Assembly: GCF_000008765.1 (NCBI RefSeq)
Contig: NC_003030.1
Location: 3,134,001 to 3,198,000, forward strand
Length of the DNA stretch: 64,000 nucleotides
DNA from: Clostridium acetobutylicum ATCC 824
Lineage (GTDB): Bacteria > Bacillota > Clostridia > Clostridiales > Clostridiaceae
Direction: 5' to 3'
The notes below the pieces were generated by a model that did not search any database, had not been told where the DNA came from, and saw only the letters and a program-made list of their open reading frames with translations. Below are positions 8,226 to 17,683 of this stretch, one piece after another. Both the position numbers and the translations under genes were made by a program. Within the stretch, counting starts at the first letter, position 1. Each line of letters opens with the position of its first letter.

Positions 8226-9230
8226 ATGAATATAAAAGAACAAATTATAAATTTACCTAAGGTTGAACTTCACTGTCACTTGGATGGAAGTTTAAGACCA
8301 GAAACTGTACTCGACTTGTGTTTAAAAGAAAACATAAATATACCATACGAAAATCCTGAAGATTTTAAGTCCTCTTTAAAAATTTCTAAGAACTGTAGCT
8401 CTTTAAAGGAATATTTAGAAAAATTCTATTTTCCAATTAGGGTAATGCAAAAAAAAGAAAATATATATAGAGTTACTATGGAACTTCTTGAGGATTCAAA
8501 AAAAGATGGTATTGAATATACCGAAATAAGATTTGCACCTTTTCAGCACACGGAACAAGATTTAAATGAAAATGATGTTGTAGAAGCAGCTCTAGAAGCA
8601 TTACAAGATGGCGAAAGTAAACTGGGTATACACTCAAATCTAATTCTTTGCTCTCTTAGGCATGATCCTGTAGAACGTTCAATAGATCTTGTTAATCTTG
8701 CTAACAGCTATAATGAGGGTGTTTGTGCTGTGGATTTGGCTGGAAACGAAAGTGATTTTCCACCAGAACTACATAAGGAAGCTTTCGACTTAGCATATGA
8801 TAACGGTATTAAAATAACTATACATGCTGGAGAAACCGGAATAGCTGAAAACATATTAAAATCTATAAAACTTCTCCATGCAGATAGAATAGGTCATGGA
8901 ATTTTTGCCTATAAAAGTGAAGAAATTTTGCAATATGTTATCGAAAATCAAGTTCCACTGGAAATGTGTCCTAAAAGCAATGTAGATACTAAAGCAGTAA
9001 AAAATTATAAAAATCATCCTTTTAAAAAGTATTTTGATTTAGGAGTTAAAGTAACATTAAATACAGATAACAGAACCGTATCAAACGTTTCGCTAGTTGA
9101 TGAATATTTAAATTTAGCAAATATTTTTGATTTCGGGATTGAAGAAATTAAAACCGTTATAAGAAATGGCATAAGTGCATCTTTTGCCACTGAAGAGTTT
9201 AAAGTTAACCTTTTAAAAAAATTAGATTAA
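8226..9230 (+). CDS. add: Adenosine deaminase
   Basis: A 334-aa zinc enzyme converting adenosine or deoxyadenosine to inosine forms in purine salvage. Metal and catalytic motifs are in order: HCHLDGS near residue 17, TIHAGETG near 199, HRIGHG near 222, and the LNTDN aspartate pair position near 278 (many homologues have NTDD). AGGAGG precedes the ATG. It is the last gene of the thyA-folA operon and stops just before a strong terminator. Confidence 0.93.
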   Translation: MNIKEQIINLPKVELHCHLDGSLRPETVLDLCLKENINIPYENPEDFKSSLKISKNCSSLKEYLEKFYFPIRVMQKKENIYRVTMELLEDSKKDGIEYTEIRFAPFQHTEQDLNENDVVEAALEALQDGESKLGIHSNLILCSLRHDPVERSIDLVNLANSYNEGVCAVDLAGNESDFPPELHKEAFDLAYDNGIKITIHAGETGIAENILKSIKLLHADRIGHGIFAYKSEEILQYVIENQVPLEMCPKSNVDTKAVKNYKNHPFKKYFDLGVKVTLNTDNRTVSNVSLVDEYLNLANIFDFGIEEIKTVIRNGISASFATEEFKVNLLKKLD

Positions 9231-9240
9231 ATTCAGAATA

Positions 9241-9268
9241 AAAATAAGGAGCAAATGCTCCTTATTTT
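9241..9268. terminator. Bidirectional intrinsic terminator between add and the M16 peptidase gene
   Basis: A 12-bp perfect stem AAAATAAGGAGC with a 4-nt AAAT loop; both flanks become U runs. It abuts the stop codon of the convergent peptidase gene. Confidence 0.9.
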
Positions 9269-12198
9269 TATTCAAATACATTTATTAATCTTCCAAATAT
9301 ATCCTTGTTCTCTGTTATTTTAACATCATTTCCAAGGACGCATATATAATTTTGTTCCATAACATCCTTGAGAAGTTTAGAATATGATTTTATTTCTTCC
9401 TTTTTCGTGCTTAAAATCTCATCTCTTTCTTTTTGTAAATCCTCATATGTTAATTTATTAAAGTAGTAAGAATCTGATTTTTGCCCAATTTGCTTTGGTA
9501 AAAGAGGCTGATCAATTGAAGATATTGTTCCTAATATATACTTTGTCATTTCATAATCATCTGCATTGAAATTCTCAATGTATTTATAAACTTCATCATA
9601 TATTTTAAGTGTTTCTGTTAAATTTGGATCTCTATAAGATGCAAAGAGTATACTTCCATTTCTTTGAATGTATGCAGAGCAGCCATATGCTCCTCCCATT
9701 ACTCTTACATTATTCCACAAGTAACTTAAACTTATTATGCTTTTTAAAACTTTCATTTTTCCTGAGTAATCATACCCAAGCCTTCTAAAATTAAATCCTT
9801 TAGCCGCATATTGAACCTTACTAGAAGTAATTAATCCTTCATTATTGGACTGAGCTACTTTATTATATTCTTCTGATTTAGCTGGCACCTCAAAACTCTT
9901 TAACTTAATCTTTGGCAATTGTTCTTTAAACTTATTATAAACTTCATCATTACCTGTTACACTTATAATAACATTATCTTTATTAAATATAGTATCGCAT
10001 ATTCCCTTTAATTTGTTCTTTACCTCATCAAATTTTTCACTAAAATTCTCATCTAAGTTACATATAAACTTGTAGAAACTAATTCCATTAAGTCTTTCAC
10101 TATATTCCCCAGATGGTGAAAAATATGATTTAAGTCTAATAGCTGCTATGGAATTTCCACTTTGGTTTATAATCATCTCAAGTCTAGATCTCATTTCCTG
10201 AATTATTTCCTTAATTCTTTTTTCATCATCAAATAAACTATGATATATTATCTCATCTATTAGCTGGAATGCATCTCCAACCTTATCCATTATAACTTTA
10301 GTTTTGCAAACAAACTTTGTGGTATAGTCCTTATCATCATCCTTTGATGTAAAAAGATTATTTTCAAAACTGATATCCCCAGTTTTTATATTTATCTCAT
10401 TTGCCAAATCCTCATATTTATACTTTTCTGTATTTACTTTTCCAAGAATATTCTCAAGAAGTCCGAGATAAGGCAAGTCATCATATTTAACTACACCAGA
10501 TTCAAAATACATCCTTAAATAAAGTATTTTATTTGTAAATACATTATGGTATAAAACCTTTATTTTATCTTCTTCTCTTTCTTCAAGTGGAAGTTTTTCT
10601 ACTTCTTTGTTTACATCCTTTAAAGAAAGCATAGGTATCTTTCTCAAATCCTCTTCAGAGTCTTCACTAGTTTGCCTTTCTCTTAATTTCTTAGTATCTG
10701 AAATAATTTTATTTAATTCTTCATCGCTTAGAGAACTTTTCAAACTACTTAACTCTTCACTTTCTTTCTTACTTTTTTTAACCTCAACTGTTTTTGAAGG
10801 TTTTACAATTACTAAACTGCTGTGATTAGAGTTTATTAGGTAATCTTCAATTAGCTTTTCAAAATAGTTCTCTGTAAGAGACTTTTTAATATTTTTAAGA
10901 GCATCTTCAAATCTTAAATTATTAGTTGGATTGGCATCGTAAAGCCAGCTATCCATTGTCTTTATACTATATCCTAATCCTCTAGGATAACTTTTGAAAT
11001 CTGCTTCTCTAAGTTCGAATTCTCTTATATTTATTGCTGCTTCTATTAATTTTTTGTCTATACCATTCTTAACTAAATCGTTCAAGGTATCAAAAACTAA
11101 TTTCTTAAATTCTTCTTTTCTCTCTTCATTAGAATTTTTAACTATCACACTAAAATAAGTCTGCATTATTCCATTGTCATAGATTCCAAATACATCTTTT
11201 CCAAGCCCAGCTTTTATAATTGCCTTTTTAAGAGGTGCAGCCTCACTTTCAAGAAGAATGTACTCAAGCATATCGAAAGCTAAATACTTTTCATTGTCAG
11301 TAGGACTACTTACAACAAAATTAAGACTTAAATAAGTTTTATCTTTTTCTCCTTCATCTTGAAGTATTGGATATTCATGTGAAGACTCAACTAACTTTCC
11401 AATAGGCTTTTGTGGTTCTATTTTAGAATCCACTTCTATCCTATCATAATTCTTTAGATATTCTTCATCGATATATTTTAGTTTTTCATCTATATCCATA
11501 TCTCCATATAAATATATATAACTATTGCTAGGGCTATAATATTTCTTATGAGAATCCAAAAAAGCATCGTATGTTAAATCTGGTATATCATCAGGGTCTC
11601 CACCAGATTCAAAACCATAAGTATTGTCAGGGAACAAAGAGTTTTGTATCTTTCTCATAAGAACTCCCTCTGGGGATGAAAAAGCACCTTTCATCTCATT
11701 GTAAACAACACCCTTATAACTTATGTTTTCATCTTTATTATTTAACTCATAATGCCAACCTTCTTGCTGAAATATCTCTTCATACTTATAAATATTTGGA
11801 TGAAAAACAGCGTCGAGATATACATCCATAAGATTCAAGAAATCCTTATCGTTTTGGCTTGCAACCGGATACATTGTTTTGTCACTAAAAGTAAATGCAT
11901 TTAGAAATGTATTTAAAGATCCCTTTAGTAATTCAACAAATGGTTCCTTAACAGGGTATTTATCTGATCCACATAAAACAGAATGTTCAAGTATATGAAA
12001 AACTCCTGTACTATCTTTAGGTGGTGTTCTAAAACTTATTGAAAAAACCTTATTTTTATCTTCATTTTGTAAATATAGTAGTCTAGCTCCGCTTTTTACA
12101 TGCTCAAACATAAAAGCCTTTGAATTTATTTCATTTATATCTTCTTCACTTACAAACTTAAAACCATGATAAATGCTATCCTTTTTAAAACAATTCAC
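9268..12198 (-). CDS. M16C zinc peptidase (insulinase / PreP-like)
   Basis: A 976-aa member of the inverted zincin family M16, subfamily C, which degrades short unfolded peptides in a closed chamber. The zinc motif HxxEH is H68-I-L-E71-H72, with the third ligand E168 in YNEMKG. The length covers the four repeated domains expected for the fused PreP/falcilysin type, with a charged hinge rich in K/E/S near residues 470-520. There is no signal peptide, so it is probably cytosolic. The start is GTG 12198 behind AAGGAGTGAT. It is flanked by its own terminator and a 117-bp gap, so it is monocistronic. Confidence 0.92.
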   Translation of the reverse strand: MNCFKKDSIYHGFKFVSEEDINEINSKAFMFEHVKSGARLLYLQNEDKNKVFSISFRTPPKDSTGVFHILEHSVLCGSDKYPVKEPFVELLKGSLNTFLNAFTFSDKTMYPVASQNDKDFLNLMDVYLDAVFHPNIYKYEEIFQQEGWHYELNNKDENISYKGVVYNEMKGAFSSPEGVLMRKIQNSLFPDNTYGFESGGDPDDIPDLTYDAFLDSHKKYYSPSNSYIYLYGDMDIDEKLKYIDEEYLKNYDRIEVDSKIEPQKPIGKLVESSHEYPILQDEGEKDKTYLSLNFVVSSPTDNEKYLAFDMLEYILLESEAAPLKKAIIKAGLGKDVFGIYDNGIMQTYFSVIVKNSNEERKEEFKKLVFDTLNDLVKNGIDKKLIEAAINIREFELREADFKSYPRGLGYSIKTMDSWLYDANPTNNLRFEDALKNIKKSLTENYFEKLIEDYLINSNHSSLVIVKPSKTVEVKKSKKESEELSSLKSSLSDEELNKIISDTKKLRERQTSEDSEEDLRKIPMLSLKDVNKEVEKLPLEEREEDKIKVLYHNVFTNKILYLRMYFESGVVKYDDLPYLGLLENILGKVNTEKYKYEDLANEINIKTGDISFENNLFTSKDDDKDYTTKFVCKTKVIMDKVGDAFQLIDEIIYHSLFDDEKRIKEIIQEMRSRLEMIINQSGNSIAAIRLKSYFSPSGEYSERLNGISFYKFICNLDENFSEKFDEVKNKLKGICDTIFNKDNVIISVTGNDEVYNKFKEQLPKIKLKSFEVPAKSEEYNKVAQSNNEGLITSSKVQYAAKGFNFRRLGYDYSGKMKVLKSIISLSYLWNNVRVMGGAYGCSAYIQRNGSILFASYRDPNLTETLKIYDEVYKYIENFNADDYEMTKYILGTISSIDQPLLPKQIGQKSDSYYFNKLTYEDLQKERDEILSTKKEEIKSYSKLLKDVMEQNYICVLGNDVKITENKDIFGRLINVFE

Positions 12199-12315
12199 TC
12201 AATATCACTCCTTAATTTAAATTCAACAACGTTGTGACAATATATACATATTATAAGGTACTTTGCCCAATCTTTACAAGAATATTTCCTATAATTAATA
12301 ATTTATCCAAAAATC

Positions 12316-13902
12316 CTACTTAAATTCTTTTAGTTTTTCTAATATGAATTTATACTCTTTATCTAATTCTTCTAAGTTATCATTTTTAGATGGTACTGAT
12401 ATCCTCCCAATAATATTGGATAACCTATTTTGTAAAATCATTTTTTTCTCCTTAGTGTTTTTATCCTCTTCACCTTTGCCTAACTTTTTTACATACTCAC
12501 TGTATGTTCCATCAAATTGTTCTATCCTGTTATTCTTTATTGTTATTATAAAATTAGCAATATTATTTACAAACCTTCTATCATGTGATACAAAAATTAC
12601 CGTTCCTGCATAATCCTTAAGTACCTCTTCTAACGCATTCATAGAATACACATCAAGATAATTTGTAGGCTCATCTAATATAAGTACATTATTTCCACTT
12701 AATATTATCTTGGCAAATGACACCTTAACTCTTTCTCCTCCACTTAACTCAGAAACCTTTTTATCAACATCTTCACTTTTAAATAATAATCTAGCAAGTG
12801 TAAGTCTTGCAAAACTCTCATCGTAAATACACTTTTCCATAACATTTTCTAATATAGTTTTATTCTTCGAAATTACATCAAGTTCTTGACTAAAATATCC
12901 TATTTGAGCATTTTCAGCTGTAATTATACCTTTATTATGTGTCATTATCATTTTAAGTAACGTTGTTTTGCCTGCCCCATTTTCTCCAATAAGCGCAGCC
13001 TTTATTCCATTTGGTATACTAAACTCAGCATTTTCAAATATTATTTTTTCGCCAAACCTCTTATTTATATTATTTCCTTTTATAATTATTTTAGAATATA
13101 TTTTTTTAGAATATATAAAATCTATTTTCGATTTTATAACCTCAGCTGGCTTTTCTTTTTCAGTCATATGCTTAATTCTGGACTCTACTGCCTTTCTTCT
13201 CTTATCTAAATTTGCTTTTCCTTTTTGACCTCCCATCCTATGAAGCCTAGCCTCAGAATTTCCCATTCTTTTGGGTGTTTTATTTATAGACTGCGTCTTA
13301 TCGTGTATATTATTCATAACCTTCACAAGTCTTTTCTTTTCATTTACATAACTGATATATTCAAACTCTTTTCTCCTTACTTCAAGTTCTTTTTGCTTTA
13401 AGAACCCAGAAAAATTACTATTATACAAAGTTTCTTTTCCATTCTCAATTTCAATTATTTTATTACACACCTTATCAAGAAGCTCTCTATCATGAGATAC
13501 CAAAATTAAAGCCCCATTAAAGTCAAGAAGCATCTTTTCTAATTTATTTGAAGCAGCTATATCAAGATTTGCTGTAGGTTCATCCGCCATTAATATTTCT
13601 GCATTTTCTTTAAATGAGTTTTTTATCTTTAATTTCGTTCTTTCTCCCCCGCTTAAATTTTTCTCACGCTGTGAATACATATCATCAAGCTGGCTTATAT
13701 ATGAATAAGAAGCTTGCAGCTTTACAACTCCTTCTTCAGCTTTAATTTTTCCTGATAGTATATTAAGAAGTGTAGTCTTACCTGCACCATTTACGCCTAC
13801 CACTCCTATTTTATCTCCACTATATATTTTTAGGTTATTTATCTCTAATATTAATCTATCCTTAAAATATTTTTTTAAATTATTAATTTCTAAATACAAC
13901 AA
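12316..13902 (-). CDS. ABC-F ATPase, antibiotic-resistance (ribosome-protection) type
   Basis: A 528-aa soluble protein with two ABC domains and no membrane segments. Domain 1 has GVNGAGKTT, LSGGERTK and ADEPTANLD; domain 2 has GENGAGKTT, LSGGERVK and DEPTNYLD. A basic linker of roughly 110 residues separates them and would reach toward the ribosomal peptidyl-transferase centre. The lack of an EttA-type arm and of a Uup C-terminal coiled coil, plus the short first domain, point to the Vga/Lsa/CplR-like group that displaces lincosamides, streptogramins A or pleuromutilins. The exact spectrum is not readable from sequence. The start is TTG 13902 behind GGAGGG. The long structured leader (see the leader entry) fits drug-inducible control. 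Confidence 0.85.
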   Translation of the reverse strand: MLYLEINNLKKYFKDRLILEINNLKIYSGDKIGVVGVNGAGKTTLLNILSGKIKAEEGVVKLQASYSYISQLDDMYSQREKNLSGGERTKLKIKNSFKENAEILMADEPTANLDIAASNKLEKMLLDFNGALILVSHDRELLDKVCNKIIEIENGKETLYNSNFSGFLKQKELEVRRKEFEYISYVNEKKRLVKVMNNIHDKTQSINKTPKRMGNSEARLHRMGGQKGKANLDKRRKAVESRIKHMTEKEKPAEVIKSKIDFIYSKKIYSKIIIKGNNINKRFGEKIIFENAEFSIPNGIKAALIGENGAGKTTLLKMIMTHNKGIITAENAQIGYFSQELDVISKNKTILENVMEKCIYDESFARLTLARLLFKSEDVDKKVSELSGGERVKVSFAKIILSGNNVLILDEPTNYLDVYSMNALEEVLKDYAGTVIFVSHDRRFVNNIANFIITIKNNRIEQFDGTYSEYVKKLGKGEEDKNTKEKKMILQNRLSNIIGRISVPSKNDNLEELDKEYKFILEKLKEFK

Positions 13903-14140
13903 AAAAATCCCTCCTATTAGTAATAGCTCTTACATAACAGCTATCAAGAGAGAATTAGACTTTAATAGTTAATACTATAACAAAAAATTTAGGTATCAAA
14001 GCTAATTACATACTTTAACCTATCATCATTATATAAAAATTATTAAGTTTGTAATCCTCTCTAGAATTTTAAATACAACAAAAAAACATACTAAATTTAT
14101 GCACTTTTTGTTTAATGATTCTAAAAAAGATTACTTTCGC
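13903..14140 (-). promoter_or_regulatory. Candidate attenuator leader of the ABC-F gene
   Basis: Read on the minus strand, the leader holds a terminator-like hairpin (13982-14022), TAGGTTAAAG pairing with CTTTGATACCTA, followed by six U. An 11-bp long-range pairing between 14052-14062 and 13947-13957 would enclose it. A further hairpin ATAGCT/AGCTAT lies just before the GGAGGG site. Two short possible leader peptides lie upstream: MFFCCI from ATG 14089 or MLYLKF from TTG 14080, neither with a clear ribosome binding site. Drug-responsive attenuation is known for other ABC-F genes; here it is inference. The remainder of the gap up to 14344 is AT-rich and must contain the divergent promoters. 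Confidence 0.5.
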
Positions 14141-14344
14141 ACCTGTATATACCTTACCTTTCATTATTTTCTTTCTTATATTTTATCTTACATAGGTTTT
14201 AAATTCAACCCAATAGTATTATTAACAATTTATTAATTTAATTGCATATTTTTATTAATTTATCAATAAAAATATGGACTTTTTAAACAATGTATTATAT
14301 AATAAGTATTGTAATAGTAATTAAGAGAAAAGAGGTTAATAAAC

Positions 14345-14746
14345 ATGAATATAGCGTTTTTTATAACACCAAAAAAACAAGTTGTATACGCAAAATTAAC
14401 TTCTACTTTAAGACAGGCCTTTGAAAGAATGAAATATTATAAATGCCACGAACTTATAATTTTAAATGATAAAGGTGAATATGTTGGTTTTATTACCAAA
14501 GAAGATCTTGTTAAAAAGATAAAGAATTCGCCAAACCTTCACTTAAAAGATTTTAATAAGGTTGGCATTTTAGATATAATTAAACATGTAATAAATAATC
14601 CTATAAATATAAACTACAACGTTGAAGATATCTCCATACCAATGTGTAATACTAATTTCGTACCTGTTGCAGATGATAATAACAAATTTATAGGAATAGT
14701 TAAAAAAGATGATATTTTAAACTATTCAAAATCATATGCTGTTTAA
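14345..14746 (+). CDS. CBS-domain pair protein
   Basis: A 133-aa protein consisting only of two CBS domains (about residues 9-60 and 75-130; 'GFITKEDLVKK' and 'GIVKKDDILNY' are the matching ends). CBS pairs bind adenine nucleotides or related ligands and act as sensors. There is no effector domain, so it presumably acts in trans; the partner is unknown. AGAGGT precedes the ATG. It is monocistronic, between the ABC-F leader and a strong terminator. Confidence 0.85.
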   Translation: MNIAFFITPKKQVVYAKLTSTLRQAFERMKYYKCHELIILNDKGEYVGFITKEDLVKKIKNSPNLHLKDFNKVGILDIIKHVINNPININYNVEDISIPMCNTNFVPVADDNNKFIGIVKKDDILNYSKSYAV

Positions 14747-14819
14747 TTCATTTAAATATACAATAAATTCTTTGTGAATGCTGCACCTTTAATTGATAAA
14801 TAAATTTTAGAATTCCTCA

Positions 14820-14856
14820 AAAATGAGTATCCTAAGTCTACCAGGATACTCATTTT
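14820..14856. terminator. Bidirectional intrinsic terminator
   Basis: A perfect 14-bp stem AAAATGAGTATCCT with a 9-nt loop lies between the convergent CBS and deacetylase genes. Confidence 0.9.
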
Positions 14857-14871
14857 GAATTATAAAGTAAC

Positions 14872-15759
14872 TTATTTTTTTTTCATAGTTAAATCATCTA
14901 ACGTTCCAATTTTATAGCCCTCTTTTTCCCAATGAGTTAAAAGTTCATCTAATACATCAGCATTGGTTTTTGAAACCGCATGTAAAAGAAGTACTGTTCC
15001 ATTATGAGTTTTTTCTAATATCTTTTTCTTAGCTTCTGCTTTTCCCGGCTGATGATCAGGTTCCCAATCTCCATAAGCAAAGCTCCAAAATATAGTCTTA
15101 TATCCTAACTTTTGAGTATAATATAGAGATAATTCACTATATTTGCCCATTGGAGGTCGAAAATATTTAGGCATCTCTTTCCCTGTAACTTTTTTATATT
15201 CCTCTTCGACACCATCCAGCTCACTCTTAAACTTTGCTTCATCATATATACTTGGCATAGATTTATGATGAACACTGTGATTACATACATAGTGCCCCTC
15301 TTTTTCCATTCTCTTTACTATCTCTGGACTTGAGGTTATATAAGGTTTAACTACAAAAAAAGCAGCCTTTGCCTTATGCTTCTTTAAAACATCTAAAATC
15401 TTTGGTGTATAGCCTCTCTCGTATCCTTCATCAAAGGTTAGATATATTACCTTCTTAGAAGAATCCCCAATGTAATAACAATTATATTTAGGAACATACT
15501 CAGAAGTTTCCTTTGGAGGTCCTTGTTCTGAAGCCTTTCCTTTATTCATATAATACCATTCATGTGGTTGAGTTTTAAATCCTCTATATTCTCTATTCAA
15601 AAATGTATTTTTTATTTTGTCTAAAAGCTTTTGTTCCTCTGCCCCATCAAATCTAGTGTTTTCTTGCATAACAGGTACATTAACAGCCGCAACTTTATTC
15701 GGTAATACTATAACGCTTACTAATATCACAACTAAAATTAAGATAAATCTTTTTTTCAC
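14872..15759 (-). CDS. pdaA: Polysaccharide deacetylase, PdaA-like (spore cortex)
   Basis: An exported NodB-fold deacetylase of about 295 aa. PdaA-type enzymes make muramic delta-lactam, a mark of spore cortex peptidoglycan. Visible signs are the motif TFDEGYERGYTPKILDVLKKH, where the family has TFD(N/E)GYE instead of the generic TFDDG, then AAFFV, the NHSVHHKSMP metal-binding histidines, RPPMGKYS and WSFAYGDW. The longest ORF begins at GTG 15768, but AAGGA is nearly adjacent to it, so I prefer GTG 15759, which gives MKKRFILILVVILVS, a clean signal peptide. A PdaA assignment rather than a general chitin deacetylase is strong but not certain. Confidence 0.85.
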   Translation of the reverse strand: MKKRFILILVVILVSVIVLPNKVAAVNVPVMQENTRFDGAEEQKLLDKIKNTFLNREYRGFKTQPHEWYYMNKGKASEQGPPKETSEYVPKYNCYYIGDSSKKVIYLTFDEGYERGYTPKILDVLKKHKAKAAFFVVKPYITSSPEIVKRMEKEGHYVCNHSVHHKSMPSIYDEAKFKSELDGVEEEYKKVTGKEMPKYFRPPMGKYSELSLYYTQKLGYKTIFWSFAYGDWEPDHQPGKAEAKKKILEKTHNGTVLLLHAVSKTNADVLDELLTHWEKEGYKIGTLDDLTMKKK

Positions 15760-15820
15760 CTGTAACACTTCCTTTTCATATTTATTATGTTCCCTTTTTT
15801 AAAATATATTTTAAGTAAAA

Positions 15821-15858
15821 AAAAACACTTTAGGGCTTTTTATCCTAAAGTGTTTTTT
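15821..15858 (-). terminator. Intrinsic terminator after the DEAD-box helicase gene
   Basis: A 14-bp stem AAAAACACTTTAGG with its complement and a short loop; the minus-strand side ends in a long U run, just after the helicase stop codon. Confidence 0.9.
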
Positions 15859-15864
15859 AAAATA

Positions 15865-17451
15865 TTATTTAGATTTCTTTTTAGACTTTGCTACTTCTAT
15901 ATTTACTTTTCTTCCATTTAATTTCTTACCATCACAGGTTCTTATTATAACATCTCTTAGTCTCTCTGGAACATCAACAAATGTAAATTTATCAAGGATA
16001 TCAATATCTCCTATCTCATTTCCTTCAACACCTGATGCATTATCTATAAACTCAAGAAGTTTTTTAACTGTTAGTTTATCTTTTCTTCCTGCACTAAAGA
16101 ATAATCTAACACTTTCATCACTCTTAAGCTTATCGTCATCAGAATAATCAAAGCCCATTTCCTTATCAAAAATCATTTTTACTAAAGCTGCTGATACATC
16201 TACTAAATTAAATTCATCATCAAGCTTTTGTACAAATGGGATATACTTTTTAAAATCATCTTTTTCGATATTTTTTGTTATTTTATCTGTCAAAGTATTG
16301 TATTTAGTTTCAAAAATATCATCTATTGTAGGTATTTCTTTTCTTCTTATTTTGCTCTTTGTAAATTTTTCAATTTGTTTAATCATTACATACTCTCTTG
16401 GAGTTACTAATGAATAAGCTATACCTTCTGCATTTGCTCTTCCAGTTCTTCCTATTCTATGAACGTATGATTCCATATCTTGAGGTATATCATAGTTTAT
16501 TACATGAGATACATTATGAACATCTATTCCTCTAGCTGCTACATCTGTCGCAACTAAAAAGTCAATATTATTTTCTTTAAACTTTTTAAGTGTATTTATT
16601 CTTTGATTTTGGCTCATATCTCCATGCATACCCTCAACATTGTATCCTCTAAATTGCATAGATTCAACTAGTTCATCTACACCTCTCTTAGTTCTACAGA
16701 ATATAATGGTTGTTTCAGGTTCTTCTACATCTATTATCCTACATAGAGCTTCAAATTTATCTTTATTCTTTACTTCAAAATAAAATTGTTGTATTCTTTC
16801 TACTGTTAAAGAATTTTTTATTATCGCTATATGTTTAACTTCTTTTTTCATATAATTAGATGCTAACTTCTTTATAGGTGCTGGCATTGTAGCTGAGAAA
16901 AGCATTGTTTGCCTATCACCGCTTATATTCTTTATTATGCCTTCTATATCATCTATAAATCCCATATCAAGCATTTCGTCCGCTTCATCTAAAACCAAAA
17001 ACTTAACTTTATCTAATTTTACTGTTTTTCTTTTTATATGATCCATTATTCTTCCAGGAGTTGCAACTATAACATCTACTCCTCTTTTAATGGCTCTCAT
17101 TTGTCTTTCTATTGACTGTCCACCGTATATTGGTAGTACCCTTACTCTTGCATATTTAGACAATCTTGTTAATTCATCAGTTATTTGAATGGCAAGTTCT
17201 CTTGTAGGAGTTAATATAATTGCCTGTACGCCCTCTTTTTCATCAATGTCTTTTATTTTACTTATTATTGGTGCTCCGAATGCAACAGTCTTTCCCGTTC
17301 CTGTTTGAGCCTGACCTATCATATCATATCCATCTATAACAACTGGAATAGCTTCTGCTTGTATTTTCGATGGCTCCTCAAACCCCATGTCATCTATTGC
17401 TTTTAGAACACTACTGTTCAATTTTAAATCACTAAATTTTTTGTTTTCCAT
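15865..17451 (-). CDS. DEAD-box RNA helicase (CshA/DbpA type)
   Basis: A 528-aa ATP-dependent RNA helicase for RNA decay, ribosome assembly and growth in the cold. Motifs are in order: Q motif (SKIQAEAIP), AQTGTGKT, PTRELAIQ, ATPGR, DEADEML, SATM, then in lobe 2 IIFCRTKRGVDEL, ATDVAARGIDV and HRIGRTGRA. After about residue 380 there is a helical region and a C-terminal DbpA-type RNA-binding domain (about 455-525) that in relatives contacts 23S rRNA. ATG 17451 follows AGGAAGGAAAG. A terminator-like hairpin stands in its own 5' UTR (see 17489-17516). Confidence 0.95.
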   Translation of the reverse strand: MENKKFSDLKLNSSVLKAIDDMGFEEPSKIQAEAIPVVIDGYDMIGQAQTGTGKTVAFGAPIISKIKDIDEKEGVQAIILTPTRELAIQITDELTRLSKYARVRVLPIYGGQSIERQMRAIKRGVDVIVATPGRIMDHIKRKTVKLDKVKFLVLDEADEMLDMGFIDDIEGIIKNISGDRQTMLFSATMPAPIKKLASNYMKKEVKHIAIIKNSLTVERIQQFYFEVKNKDKFEALCRIIDVEEPETTIIFCRTKRGVDELVESMQFRGYNVEGMHGDMSQNQRINTLKKFKENNIDFLVATDVAARGIDVHNVSHVINYDIPQDMESYVHRIGRTGRANAEGIAYSLVTPREYVMIKQIEKFTKSKIRRKEIPTIDDIFETKYNTLTDKITKNIEKDDFKKYIPFVQKLDDEFNLVDVSAALVKMIFDKEMGFDYSDDDKLKSDESVRLFFSAGRKDKLTVKKLLEFIDNASGVEGNEIGDIDILDKFTFVDVPERLRDVIIRTCDGKKLNGRKVNIEVAKSKKKSK

Positions 17452-17488
17452 TAAATCTTTCCTTCCTGTACTTCATAACTTTCGCTCT

Positions 17489-17516
17489 AAAAAAAAGCTG
17501 TTGACGCATCAACAGC
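17489..17516 (-). promoter_or_regulatory. Terminator-like hairpin in the DEAD-box helicase leader
   Basis: On the minus strand GCTGTTGA-TGCG-TCAACAGC is followed immediately by eight U, a textbook intrinsic terminator, 37 nt before the helicase start codon. No other gene lies between it and the divergent gene at 17847, so it is best read as an attenuator within the leader rather than as another gene's end. How it would be overcome is unknown. Confidence 0.6.
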
Positions 17517-17656
17517 CACTAAAATCAAACTATAGTTTTAGTATTGCCCAAATTAAAAATTTTCATGCACCAGTAAAAAATATAAGTATTTTACCATAAA
17601 CAATATTAACATACAGTAAAGCAATAAGCAACCTAAGTATACGTTTAAATGAAAAT

Positions 17657-17683
17657 AAACCTATCAAGGTTTGGGCGAAGCCC
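17657..17683. other. Two back-to-back small hairpins in the divergent intergenic region
   Basis: AAACCT-ATCA-AGGTTT is directly followed by GGGC-GAA-GCCC, both perfect. The rest of the 17452-17846 gap is AT-rich, with a TATAAT at 17760-17765 and a TAGCAGA/TCTGCTA hairpin (17780-17813) just before the next gene. The role is unknown. Confidence 0.35.
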
